Assembly (NCBI GenBank): GCA_013396635.1 | Contig: WBMW01000582.1 | Coordinates: 2,124,993-2,188,992 of the forward strand | Reading direction: 5' to 3' | DNA from: Penelope pileata | Lineage: Eukaryota; Chordata; Aves; Galliformes; Cracidae | DNA length: 64,000 nt | Part shown: in pieces, positions 49,379 through 59,885 of the stretch | Numbering within the stretch: position 1 is the first letter of the stretch | Layout of the letters: every line of letters begins with the position of its first letter | The notes under the pieces: generated by a model | The model's database searches: none | What the model was told of the DNA's origin: nothing | Seen by the model: the letters and a program-made list of their open reading frames with translations, nothing else | Position numbers and translations under genes: made by a program

Positions 49379-50120
49379 ATCACAGAGTTATAGGGGTTGG
49401 AAGGGACCTCTGGAGACCATCGAGTCCAACCCCCCGCCAAAGCAGGTTCCCTGGAGCAGGTTACACAGGTAGGCGTCCAGACAGATCTTGAATATCTCCA
49501 GGGAAGGAGACTCCACAATCTCCCTGGGCAGCCTGTTCCAGTGCTCCATCACCCATACCGTGAAGAAGTTCTTTCTCATGTTGGTGCAGAACTTCCTATG
49601 CTCCAGTTTTTGCCCATTTCCCCTTGTCCTATCCCCACAGATCACTGAAAAAAGATTCCCCATGTCCATTTGCCTCCCACGCTTTAGATATTTGTAGACA
49701 TTGATAAGATCCACTCTCAGCCTTCTTTTCTCCAGGCTGAACAGACCCAGATTACTGAGCCTCTCCTCATAAGGGAAATGCTCCACACCCTTTATCATCT
49801 TTGTGGCCCTCCGCTGGACTCTTTCCAGGAGGTCCCTGTATTTTTTATACAGGGGAGCCNACTCTGCACCACTGATCACTACCCTCTGAGCTCTGCCAGT
49901 CAGCCTGTTCTGAACCCACCTCACCATCCACTCACCTATCCTGCACTTCCTCAGCTTCATTATCAGGATGTCGTGGGAGCCAGTGTCAAAACCCTTGCTG
50001 AAGACAAGGTAGACGACATCCACTGCTCTCCCCACCATCTACCCAGCCGGTGATGCCATCATAGAAGGCTACCAGGTTGGTCAAACACGATTTCCCCTTT
50101 ATGTTGCTGGGCCTGTTTTC
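49379..50120 (-). mobile_element. CR1 LINE with internal loss at a single N
   Basis: A minus-strand CR1 of a subfamily different from the 20558 copy (it reads VYKYLK where that copy reads FQYLK). From 50120 downward it encodes the segment before the reverse-transcriptase active site, including FSKGFDTGSHDILIMKL and GRAQRVVISGAE. At base 49860 (N) it jumps to KYRDLLERVQRRATKMI, and then continues to HWNRLPREIVESPSLEIF and the 3' end. The region holding the GSVLGPVLF and FADD motifs is absent. The frame stays open across the N. Confidence 0.92.
49388..50038 (-). pseudogene. CR1 ORF2 remnant lacking the catalytic core
   Basis: A 216-codon frame. Residues 1-59 come from the early reverse-transcriptase region, residue 60 is undetermined because of the N at 49860, and residues 61 onward come from the C-terminal part. 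About 145 residues present in the family are missing at this point, including the FADD box, so the product could not copy RNA. That the frame stays open on both sides suggests a young copy and a loss that is either in-frame or an assembly artefact. Confidence 0.8.
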
Positions 50121-50212
50121 ACCCAAATTTGTTACATAAATATGATTGACTTTATATTTTTAATCAGATAATAGATCTCTTTTAGCATTGTACTTCTATC
50201 TGTGAAAATAGT

Positions 50213-50536
50213 TGTGAGAATAGAAAATGTCATCGTGACCTCAGGCTCAAACGCTGGAAATGTTATCGCTTTAGTTCACAGAAAGCTGTGAGAAGATGTA
50301 AGCGCAAGGCCAGTCACAAGATGTTTTTCTGCTTAGCAAAAGAACAATATTTAGCCTAACTATTGTCTAGCAAGCTTGCACCTGGTATGAAAGGATGGAC
50401 TAAGGACTCGAGATAACAGCGCGTGTGAATAGTCCCGCGATGGCATCAACCACGGACAACTGTATTTAAACACACTCTGTAATCAATAAAGTGTCTTCAC
50501 TGGACCCCAGATGGAGACTGTACCATAACTGCGACA
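50213..50536 (+). mobile_element. Solo LTR with compact promoter/poly(A) layout
   Basis: A 324-base element from TGTGAGAATAG to CTGCGACA, with TG...CA termini. The flanks ATAGT (50208-50212) and ATAAT (50537-50541) form a likely 5-base duplication with one change. A TATA-type box TATTTAAA is at 50463-50470 and AATAAA at 50485-50490, only 15 bases after it, followed by GTGTCTTCACTGG. Such a short TATA-to-poly(A) distance is typical of alpha/beta-retroviral LTRs of birds. CpG dinucleotides are retained at about ten sites. No internal coding region is attached. I do not recognise the family. Confidence 0.7.
50463..50490 (+). promoter_or_regulatory. LTR TATA box and poly(A) signal
   Basis: TATTTAAA at 50463-50470 and AATAAA at 50485-50490 inside the solo LTR. 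In an LTR of this layout transcription would begin about 25-30 bases after the TATA box. No downstream gene is seen that would use it. Confidence 0.6.
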
Positions 50537-50541
50537 ATAAT

Positions 50542-52990
50542 CTTCAGGTACGTTTGGCATATGGAACATGAACATGGAAATCACGGCATACAAATCATGA
50601 GAAACTACTATCACAAGAAACTCTAGTGTAAATAGGAAATAAAGCATATGCTCAAAGCAATATACAAATTCATATTGAGATATGTTAAATTCTTACTTTT
50701 TTTCAACATATTGATCGATACATATTTCTTCCCAAGTGGTATACTCTAACATTTTGATAAGTAGTGATGAAGGGAGGAAAAATATCTTTCAAAATAGTAT
50801 TACAATTGGGTTGTGACCCCTATCTTTTTCAGTGTTCTGGTTTCAGCTAAGACATTAAGTCCTCAACTCAACTAATTATTTCAAATTGACAGTTTCAGTA
50901 AGGGCTGAAGGAGATACTGACCTTTTTTTCTCAGAAGGAGAAATATTATTTTTATAGATTAAAGCTTTCTAAATTGAGAAAATCGAAATCCATGCATGTA
51001 ACAGCTGAGTAACCAAAAAATCAATTTGGAGTTACAGTACTGTTTCGGGTTTGTTGGATGTTTATTCTTCACTGGATACTGTTATCTCAATAAGTAGTCC
51101 TTATGAAGATGTTTGTTTGAATAGTTATTAGCATAGGTATAACTGAGGTTATATGAATTTAAGTTTATTCACTTGCCTGTAAAATTTTTGTTTGACTAAC
51201 AATATACTTCAGGTGCGTTATATAACACATGGACATGAATGTTAGTTTTGAAAAGAGTGAATAAATCTAAGCAAAATCAATGGCATACTTCAGTCATTTA
51301 TTTCTTTGGAAAGTCACATATATCTGAAATTCAGTCATGCATCACTTTAAAGCATATTGAGGCAAATCTTCAATCTGTACGAACTTGTGTCAGAATTCAC
51401 TTGTGTCTTTTTAAACCTTTGGAAATTTATTGTGAGAGAAATAGGATAAATTAGTGACAAGCTGTTGACACTGTCTAAATGTTCTTAAAAAATTGCATAT
51501 ACTTATACAATTTAAACTTACAGTATGATTGTTCTCTCTATTGTTGTTAGTTGATTTGAAAATGACATTTAGCTAAACATTGAACATTATTTTAAAATTT
51601 CAGCTAAAATATTAACTATTCTGTGAAAAGGGAAGAAAGGTTGTTTTTTTTTGTTCACCTTTACAAAACAAAAACAAAAACCTATCTTTTGAAGTAATAA
51701 ACATAGTATTTCCATATTTTAAGTAAAGTCTTGGAATTATTGGGGTGGAGAAATAGGAGAAAGGATCAACATGAGGTCAGAGAGCTGTTTTGTTTATCTA
51801 CATGAAAGACACCTGCATTTGGATGCCTTACAGCTTCCTGAAATAATGTTGCTAGCACATACTAAATATGGACTTGTGAGTGTTTGCCAGTGTATTTTCT
51901 GAAGAGGCCATCTGCATTGCGTGTGTGGCGGCACAAGGATACTCTTTTTCGATTCCAGGGTCCACTGAGGTTATAATCACACATATCACAGAAAAGATTT
52001 CCCCCTGAGCATGTGTCAACATGCTTGCTGCTGCCCAGTGATAGTGGTAGCGAAAGAAGACAAAACATGCAAAAATCCAGGTGTTTATACATCTGGGTAC
52101 GTTACTTGAAGAGATAAATGTTTTTCTAATTCAAACAAGTTCTACTTACGTACAAAAACATTTATGGCTTTCCACTACAGCTACATTACACAGTTCAAGA
52201 CACTGTAAGGATGTTTCTCTTTTCACTTTTGTGCCATATGGTCCTGATCCAAAAGCCACCAATGTCTAATGAAGCACTTCTGTTAATGTCATACATTAAC
52301 ATACACAGGTCATACGTCAATTTATCAACATGGAGGAAATCAATGCATCTAGTAATATTTGTTACTTTTTATTTGATTAAGAAGAACAACAGCTTGCTAG
52401 CCTAATGAGATAATCTTACGTAACTTTTTACACAGATGTTTTAAGAAATGAATAAATATTTTCAGTAAATACTGTATCCAAGGTATCTTATTTATTTTAT
52501 ATTTGTATCCTTCATGATATTTGATTTTTGTTGCCATTCTGTTTCTTGTAGTAATTGCCAACAATATACAACCTAAGGTATTTATTAAGGAGAACATTAG
52601 CATGTTTGTTACATTATCTAATTCATTTTCCCCCTCAGCTAAATGCTATTATTTTAGTGAGATGTGTTGGTACTTTCTCGGGCTGGAGAGTTTGCTCAGT
52701 TAGAACGCATTTGCCTCATTACATGGGGCTGAAAAATTGGTACTATAAGATTCTATTCATAAAATTGCAATGAGAAAATATATTAGTTTTATTTCATTTT
52801 TAGTATGTAGAAATTCATAAGGAAAAGAACTGGATTGTTACACATTGTGGATATCTGTCTTTTAGCATTCTTACAGAATTTCTATAGTAACATGAAGTTG
52901 ACTGTTTTTGATTGAATTACTATTTAACTGTTATGGGCCTCAACCAAAGCAAGGACCCTTATAAAGACGTTACATGCATTTTCAGGAAAC
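50542..52990. other. Unannotated AT-rich DNA
   Basis: About 2.4 kb. Its one notable frame is the Cys/His-rich minus-strand frame at 51862-52092, discussed in the findings. At about 50832-50860 a short TTCTGGTTTCAGCTAAGA stretch resembles the reverse complement of the family B LTR end, but the similarity stops there. No other feature is supported. Confidence 0.5.
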
Positions 52991-52995
52991 AACAG

Positions 52996-53319
52996 TGTGG
53001 TGCAATCACAGAAGCGAGATTGCTTCAGATAGATTTCTAGCGATCCCAGGTAGAGTATTAAATGACTTAATGGTTAATAAACAAAAGATTTCAACTTACA
53101 CAATAGTGATCTCCCACCAAGATAAGGAACAGCCAGGTCCCACACAAGAGATCCTTTCCCCTTGGTGGCTGGCTCTTAAATGAATCCAGAGTAGTCCCAC
53201 CCTGAGTCCACCCCTCCTGATCACATGGAGGGGGGGTACAGGTGTTCCTTAGGCCAGCCACTGCCCTTCACCAGGTGCTCAATCACTAATTCAGGCCGTG
53301 ACCTCATGTTTCCCTTGCA
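52996..53319 (-). mobile_element. Solo LTR, family A copy 3 (long form)
   Basis: Same family as 3289-3585 and 12372-12668, in the same orientation, with left end TGTGGTGCAATC and right end CCCTTGCA. It is 324 bases because it has about 26 additional bases (GAGATTGCTTCAGATAGATT and following) near 53016-53041 that the other two copies lack. Flanks are AACAG and GCAGT; ACAG/GCAG may be a decayed duplication but it is not convincing. The minus strand carries the TATA-like TTTAAGAG box (about 53173-53180). Confidence 0.85.
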
Positions 53320-53404
53320 GCAGTCTATGCCAAAATTGACAACCTAAATTCTATAACAATTTTTTAAAAATAATTCTAGATGAAACCAACCAATCAACCA
53401 ACCA

Positions 53405-53500
53405 AAACACGTAGAGAAAATAAGCACAGAGAAATTAAACAACTTTCCTAATGTCACGCAGAAAACTTGTGACAGAGCATGAATTGAAGACAAGTTTTCC
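53405..53500 (-). mobile_element. MIR-like SINE relic
   Basis: The plus strand reads AAAATAAGCACAGAGAAATT, AAACAACTTTCCTAATGTCA, CGCAGAAAACTTGTGACAGA, GCATGAATTGAAGACAAG. This matches, base for base in order, the reverse complement of the conserved MIR centre (a run like GAGGCACAGAGAGGTTAAGT, then AACTTGCCCAAGGTCACACA). It sits between a solo LTR and a mariner. Confidence 0.5.
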
Positions 53501-53534
53501 GAAAAGTATATCGAACATCTTAACTGGAAATCTA

Positions 53535-54065
53535 CGAGGGTTGCTCTGAAAGTAATGCCTCCCATTTTATTATGTTGGCTCACAACATCAGAGGCAGGTG
53601 TTAGTCACATGGCAATAGAGGTTGAACCTTCCTGCCAATAATCCATTACATTTTGTTGCCGTGCAACAAATGGCAGCAGAGGGGCAGTCTGACAAAATGG
53701 CATCTGACATGGAAGTGTGTAGGAAGGTGTGGAATTGAATTCCTCACACTCATTGACATTCATTGATATTTGCCAAATGATTGTAGAGACCAAAAAGTGG
53801 ATGTGAACACAGTGAGGTGGTGGGTGGTGCATTTCAGCAGTGGCGACAGCAACAGTGGGTCATCTCCACTGGTGCAGAATTCTGCGAGAGTGGCACACAA
53901 GCTCTTGTTCATTGCTGGCAAAAATTCAAAACTAATGGTGGTGACTATGTTGAAAAATAGCGTTCTGCAGCTGAGAACTTGCTCTGTCAAATAGTGTTAT
54001 TGTGCTCTTTGTATCTGTTGTAGATTCAATGGAAATAGGGGACATTGCTTTCGGACTGACCTACA
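53535..54065 (+). mobile_element. Internally deleted mariner (Galluhop-like), plus orientation
   Basis: A 531-base mariner flanked by TA on both sides (53533-53534 and 54066-54067). The left terminus is CGAGGGTTGCTCTGAAAG; the right reads inward as TGTAGGTCAGTCCGAAAG. In plus orientation it retains the transposase N-terminal segment ending VVHFSSGDSN, then passes within the repeated CAGCAGTGG-type motif to the C-terminal part (SGSSPLVQ in one frame, equivalent to STGADF in the true frame) and the KNGGDYVEK-like end. The catalytic centre is missing. This is the only copy of the family in this orientation. Confidence 0.87.
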
Positions 54066-54067
54066 TA

Positions 54068-55368
54068 TATTGCCCCATAAAAAACATGAGATAGCAACTG
54101 AAGGGATGCACTGTAGACACCTTGATATTCAGTGCTTTTGTGGAATTGCAGTGCTCTTCAGTGTGTTACCTTTATCACACTGAGACCTGCATGAAAATGA
54201 AAAGTCATACTCTAATACTCTTCTAGTCAGTCATGCAGTTTATTTTCTTGTCTCCTGATAGAGTTCACAAATTCAATAAGTGGCCTTTATCCTTGTCTCT
54301 ATTCTCTTTCAGCTTTCTTTTCAGCTTTCCTTCTCTCCTGACTTGCAGTAAATGCTTCATCTTCTTGTAGCAATCATAATAGAAAGAAAGAAAATGGATG
54401 TTATTAGCTGCCATTTAGAAGTGCATAGAGGTAATCAGACTACTGAATAGTCAGAAAAAAAACATGTTCATTGCTATCCTGCTGCATACAGCTTAACCTA
54501 CTTAGACATTTGGTGTCTGAACTAATTGAGCAATTTAAATTGAAAAGTTTATTAAGATTCTTATTATCTGTTCTTCACATTTTGTGTGGAAAAGTACAAC
54601 TTATCCTTATTCAAAAGTAATAGGATTATTTGGAAGAAATTGCTGATTACATCAGCATGATTTTTCATGCAAATAAAATGTATAATGATGAATTTTTGGC
54701 TTTTTGTTTTGGTTTCTGTGACTATAATTAAGAATGACTCCGCAGGTCTATACTGGATCACTAAATGACACCTACAGTATCATTAATACTGGTATTAATT
54801 TCTTCCACAAATGAGAATAAGCTGAATATACATTTTTTCTGAATCAAAAGTCTCAAATCACTAGAAGTACCTGATACCATGTCAGATATGAGCTTCTGTG
54901 AAGATCTAAGCAAGAGTAAGAGCAAAGTCCTCAGCCTCTGAAGTGCTGAGCAACATTAGAATGCGAAATAGCAGCTATTTCCTTTACAGCTGAGAAGTCT
55001 CAGCTTGGATTATCACTAGGCAACATAGGTACATGTAATGTTAATATGGGCTCAACGCAAAGCAATTTTAAGTTAATGTAAAGCTTTCTACTGATTTTCA
55101 CAGTCTCGAAAAAAGAGAAATCTTGTATCTCTCTGAATTTTGCAAGAAGGGTGTTTAACGGAAGCAATGGGAAAAAAAGAGGTAGGGAAGGCCAGGTGAA
55201 ATACTGAGAATGGGTGGAAGGAGAGATAGAGGTGCATCAAAGGACATAGTGTTGCCCGAAACTCAAGGAAAACTCTTAAAAAGAAAACTGATCTACCAGT
55301 TAGAATGAGATAATGCATGTTTAGGCTCTTGAAAAGGGATACTGACTTTTTATAGTTGGAGAAGAAAG
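54068..55368. other. Unannotated DNA
   Basis: About 1.3 kb of AT-rich DNA between two mariners. The 116-codon minus frame at 55088-55438 extends into the flanking mariner and shows no domain. Nothing else is evident. Confidence 0.55.
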
Positions 55369-55370
55369 CA

Positions 55371-55931
55371 CAAATTTTGCTCCAAAAGTAATGCCTCCTA
55401 CCTTTTTCCATAGAAACTACAGCAGATACGAAGAGCACAATAATACTATCTGACAGAGCAATTTTTCAGCCACAAAACACTGTTTTTCAACATAGTCACC
55501 ACCATTAGCTAATTAGTGCAGATGAGCTGATTGAGATGCTTTTTTTTTTGTGGTGCGACAGCTGTGTATGACTGTCTAGAACATGGCCTGTCTTTCATGT
55601 TGCTGTTGCCACTGCTGAAATGCACCACCCACTGCCTCACTGAGCTCACATCCACTGTTTGGTCTCCATAAACGTTCAGCAAGCATTGATGAATGCCAAT
55701 GGGTGCAATTTTTTCCACACGGTCAATTCCACACCTCTGCTTCAAACGCTTTTTCATGTCAGACACCATTCTGTCAGACTGCCCCTCTGCTGTCATCTGC
55801 CACGCAGCAACAAAATGTAATGAAATATTGTTGGGAAGGCTCAGCCTCTACTGCCATACCACCAAGATCTGCCTCTGATGTTGTGGGCCAACATAATAAG
55901 ATAGGAGACATTACTTTTGGAGCAGCCCTTG
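55371..55931 (-). mobile_element. Internally deleted mariner (Galluhop-like)
   Basis: A 561-base derivative in minus orientation. The right end reads inward as CAAGGGCTGCTCC and is followed by TA (55932-55933); the left end is CAAATTTTGCTCCAAAAG, preceded by CA where TA is expected. It keeps the longest N-terminal transposase segment of all copies here (see 55509-55796). It jumps near 55512 straight to the TAGCTAATGGTGGTGACTAT part of the C-terminus, so less C-terminal sequence is retained than in the other copies. Confidence 0.87.
55509..55796 (-). pseudogene. Mariner transposase N-terminal (HTH) remnant
   Basis: A 95-codon minus-strand frame covering the N-terminal DNA-binding region of a mariner transposase. 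It shows VEKIAPIGIHQCLLNVYGDQ (about residues 27-46), VDVSSVRQWVVHFSSGNSN, MKDRPCSRQSYTAVAPQ, then KKKHLNQLI. It extends about 20 residues further into the linker than the copy at 11707-11964, before stopping at the deletion junction. The catalytic domain with its acidic triad is absent. A run of A/T at 55541-55551 creates the KKK tract. Confidence 0.75.
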
Positions 55932-55933
55932 TA

Positions 55934-56445
55934 GTTTAGGTTCTCACGATTGAATGTTAGCCTCTCTACTACACTAAGTTTGTTATAGGTCTCCATTTTA
56001 TTCCCCAGAGGAAAACAATCTCTAGGTGACATTTTTTTCTCCTCTCTTTTTTTAGGGCTGAATTAATTTTGGAGTTTTCAGACTATACATACTGAAGCAA
56101 AACATACTGAATAGAAATACAAAAAGGAATGAGTTGTAGGCTGAGCATTAGGGACTCATGAAATACGTGCTGAAATAAAGAGCAAAGAGCTAAAATGAAA
56201 TCTATCTGCGTATGAAAAGAATGTACAATTGGTTACAAAGTTACAGAATTTTAGGACACAGTCAGGCATCAACATCATCTGTTCGGTAAAGAAAGAAAAA
56301 TCGAGAAATTGGTATGATTCCCGGCCAGTCAAAAGTACAGCAATATGGCTTCCCTTTCCTTCTTCTTCCTCTTCCTGTCCCACAGAAAGTCACCTCATGG
56401 ACTTTGCAAGAGATCCTGGTAACACTTTACACAATGTGGAGATCA
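55934..56445. other. Unannotated DNA
   Basis: About 500 bases between a mariner and a CR1. Short frames on both strands near 56156-56459 overlap and have no recognised product. Confidence 0.5.
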
Positions 56446-56925
56446 TCATAGAATCTTAGAATGGGTTGGGTTGGAAGAGACCTTTTAGATCATCTAGTTT
56501 CAACACCCCTGCTGTGGGCAGGGTTGCCACTAAGTTGGGCACTAGATCAGTCTGCACAGGGCCCCATCCAACCTGGCCTTGAACACTGCCAGGGATAGGG
56601 CATCCACAGCTTCTCTGGACAGCCTCTTCCAGTGCCTCACCCCACTGAGTAAAAAATTTCCCCCTAACATCTAATCTAAATCTCCCCTCTTTTCATTTAA
56701 AACCATTCCCCCTTGTCCTACCGCTATGTGTAAAAAGTCAGTCTCCCTCCTTATTATAAGCTCCCCTCAAGTACTGAAAGGCTGCAATGAGGTCTCCCCT
56801 GAGCCTTCTACAGGCTGAACAATCCCAGCTCCCTCAGCTTTTCTTCATAGGAGAGCTGCTCCAGTGCTCTGATCATATGTGGCTCTCCTCTGGACCTGCT
56901 CCAACAGCTCTGCATCTCTGTGCTG
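56446..56925 (-). mobile_element. CR1 LINE, 3' part
   Basis: The plus strand starts TCATAGAATCTTAGAATGGG (reverse complement of the CR1 tail) and runs through the 3' untranslated region. It continues into the end of ORF2: CCCCTTGTCCTACCGCTATG, AGGTCTCCCCTGAGCCTTCT, CAGGCTGAACAATCCCAGCT, CTCCTCTGGACCTGCTCCAA. There are frame-breaking deletions (for example in the SLEKRRL segment near 56807) and the 5' side ends near 56925. It is of intermediate age. Confidence 0.93.
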
Positions 56926-59764
56926 CCAGGCTGGTGGAGACTAGCTTTGGGCAACATGGAGGTCACCTTTTCTGCACTGCATGGTCTGGTAACCAGTAGA
57001 TGCTATCATAGTTAGTCTTCAGTGTAATCAAGTGATTCATCCTACAAAATGTATAAATTCTATGTAAACGAAGAAAAAATAACATGATGTTCCTTCATGT
57101 AACAAAAATTGTTTCAGCAACAACAAACAATATAGAAACTAAAATTCCACTGGTACGCACTTTAGGTTGATTACATGCTTTCCTAGGTATTTTTTTTTAT
57201 TTACACACAATTTATGTACAGACTTGTATTGTCTGTTTCTTTTTTCATCTTTTCAACCCAGCTTAAAAATATATATTTTTTCCTTTTTACTGCATCTCAG
57301 TATATACAGTAGATTCTTTTATCTCAGTGCTGGGTTTCACTCAAAGTTGAACCTGAGTCACAGTTTTATTTATACATATATATATATATTTGTGACTCCA
57401 TTTATTTCTAGGCTCAATTGGCATTGACATTCAAATCCAATTCATAACTACTTTGCTGATTTATTAAAGAATACACGAAAATGAATATGCCTCTCTGGCT
57501 TATTCTCTCAATTGCAATTAATTTATGGCTTTTTTTCTCCACGAGGATGAAGTATTTGCTATAGTATCCCAGAGCAAAAAGTATAACATGTAGCACAGCA
57601 TCATGTTGATGTTTTTTCCTACTATACTCGAAAAAATAAGGCAGTACATAGGGGAGCTTAATCACTGAGATGACCTTACCCAAATGGGGAAGTAAATTGA
57701 ATGTGTTAGATTCGTTAGCATCAAGAACAAGCATAATCACATCATTACAGTCTATTAAATTAATGCCTATACTGAACAAAGCAACCTACATTTGGTCTTA
57801 TATCTTGATTAAGACATTAAAAGAATAAGAATTCTTCTGTTTCCCAGTATTCTATTTCTGTGATAACTTGTGCCATTATTTTAATTTGTGTACCCTTTAA
57901 TCTATATTCTTCTGTTTTCTTAAACAGATGCATACGTCCTTACACTCCAAAATATGTCTGAAACAATTTTGTTGTTGTTATTTTGCAGTAACGATAGGTT
58001 ATTTGAAAGAAGTCTAATTCCCATAGTGGGAAAGGTATTTCCACATAGAATATCCAATCTGAGCTCTTAATGAAGCATCAACAGAAATGTATGAGTAATG
58101 TGATTCAAAATAACTCATTTGCCTGGGTGATTTATATATACGGTACCATTTGTCACCCATTGAAAAAAAGATGTAAGAAATTGGTTTTTTTCTTTAGTTC
58201 TGCTAAAATTTTATAAAATGTACATATAAAAATAATAGAACTGTGATAGTTCCTGACTGCAAAACACAAGACAGACAGAATAGGTTACACTGTAAAAAAA
58301 AATTTCTTTTAACACTCTTGAGAAGATCACTACAATATAGCCCATTTTTATGTTCTACATTTAGATACTCTGAATACAACAGCAGGGGAAGAAAACTATA
58401 ACAACAAACGCAATGTTTGGCATTTGTAAATCAGATGTTCATAAAATCATCTGAACTTTGCAATTCTCCATATGTACCACAAGAATTTAACTTGAAACAC
58501 AGTGGAAGTGAAATTAAATTTACCATCTCTAAAAACAATGGAACAAGCCTTCTAAAGCTACCTGAATCGATCCATGACTGATGTTTCTGGTGGATTATTC
58601 TGCCAGATTTAATTTCATATGGTAAGACATAGTTCAGCCAGGTACTAGAGCTGTTTGGTTTCAATAGTTTGTTATTCTTGAAAAAGTAGTCATTATGGAC
58701 TTTTAACTGATCATATTATATAAATATTTGGTGTTTTATAATCTTTACAAAAAGGCAGCAAGCTTTTATATTGCAGTATGCTTGCATATTAATTATCATT
58801 TATACATAAATTTCCAAAATATTTTTGGATATATTATAAATTTTTCACTTAAATTGCTTAAGAAAATTTGAGTATTTCATCACATAATACTGTGAAACTT
58901 TATGCCGAGATTTTATTGAAAGAGTAGTATAAAATCATTTGAGGTCTAAAACCATGACTGATGTTGCAGATTTAAATGTGCATGCCTTTCTCAGTTACAA
59001 CAGTAATAGCATAAAATTTGGGGTGAACTTGCTTTTTAAGCACGCATCAGGCATTTAACAATTTCCCAACTCAAATTACAACTGGCTAAAATTTTTCTGG
59101 AGAAAAATAACGATTCAGTAAGACTAGATTTTCACAGGAAAATTCTGTTATTATTTTTTATATAAAAATAATGAAACTTAGCTTAGAGTTTTACATGATG
59201 ATATGGTTAAAGGAAAATACAAATGCTAAAAATATTTTCTACATCTTTTATTCATAGACAATTATCCATAGCTACAAACAGGAATATTTATCACATATAC
59301 AATATCAACTTTTTGTTAGACTGGATATTTTATCTTATTTACATTTTAAAGTCTCAGCATTTCAGACAAAAAAGGAAATCCACATTTGCAGAGGGTTACA
59401 ATACACTATTTTTCTATCTATCTGAAAACATAGAGGCAAGCTATACAGATGAGATGTGTTCATAGTAGCAATGGCTGTTGGACTTGCAAGTACAAGTTGG
59501 AGAAAACCTGAGCTTCATCACCTAACCTCATTTTTCCTCATTTGCTATCTTTTTTTTTTTTTTTAATTAAATCATTTACTTAAGGAAATCAGGATTGTAT
59601 TAGGTAGCAATTCATACAACCTCTATGTTAGACATATTCAAGATCAAAACACAATTAATTTCCATGTTGAGAATCTGGGTTTTGCATTTTAGGGAAGGAG
59701 AAGGAAAAGTCACAACAGGAGAGAAAAAGAGAAAAGGAAACAACAAACACCACAAAAGTAACAT
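56926..59764. other. Unannotated AT-rich DNA
   Basis: About 2.8 kb. It contains a TA-rich microsatellite at 57373-57389 and several A/T runs. The 121-codon minus frame (57414-57779) has no recognisable domain. No gene is supported. Confidence 0.55.
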
Positions 59765-59885
59765 CATTCAAAATGGAGCTTGATCGATTGATTATGTGAT
59801 GTGGTTATCTGCTCCAGCACTGGCAAGGGAGTGGCTTCAATGACCAACAAAGTCCCTTTACAGTCTAATGTTTTACCATATCTAT
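59765..59885 (+). mobile_element. Weak ancient CR1-like relic
   Basis: The segment AAAATGGAGCTTGATCGATT, then AATGACCAACAAAGTCCCTT, TACAGTCTAATGTTTTACCA, TATCTATCAT resembles the 3' end of old amniote CR1 elements (a KMELDRL-type coding end, a TGATxACAAAGGTCCCTT segment and an ATCTATxAT tail). It is highly diverged; treat as tentative. Confidence 0.35.

Noticed and set aside
50832..50900. Short resemblance to the reverse complement of the family B LTR end
   Set aside because: Similarity covers only about 20 bases and then stops; too little to call an element.
53535..54065. Plus-strand mariner considered as an autonomous element
   Set aside because: At 531 bases it lacks the central catalytic region and its frame is interrupted.
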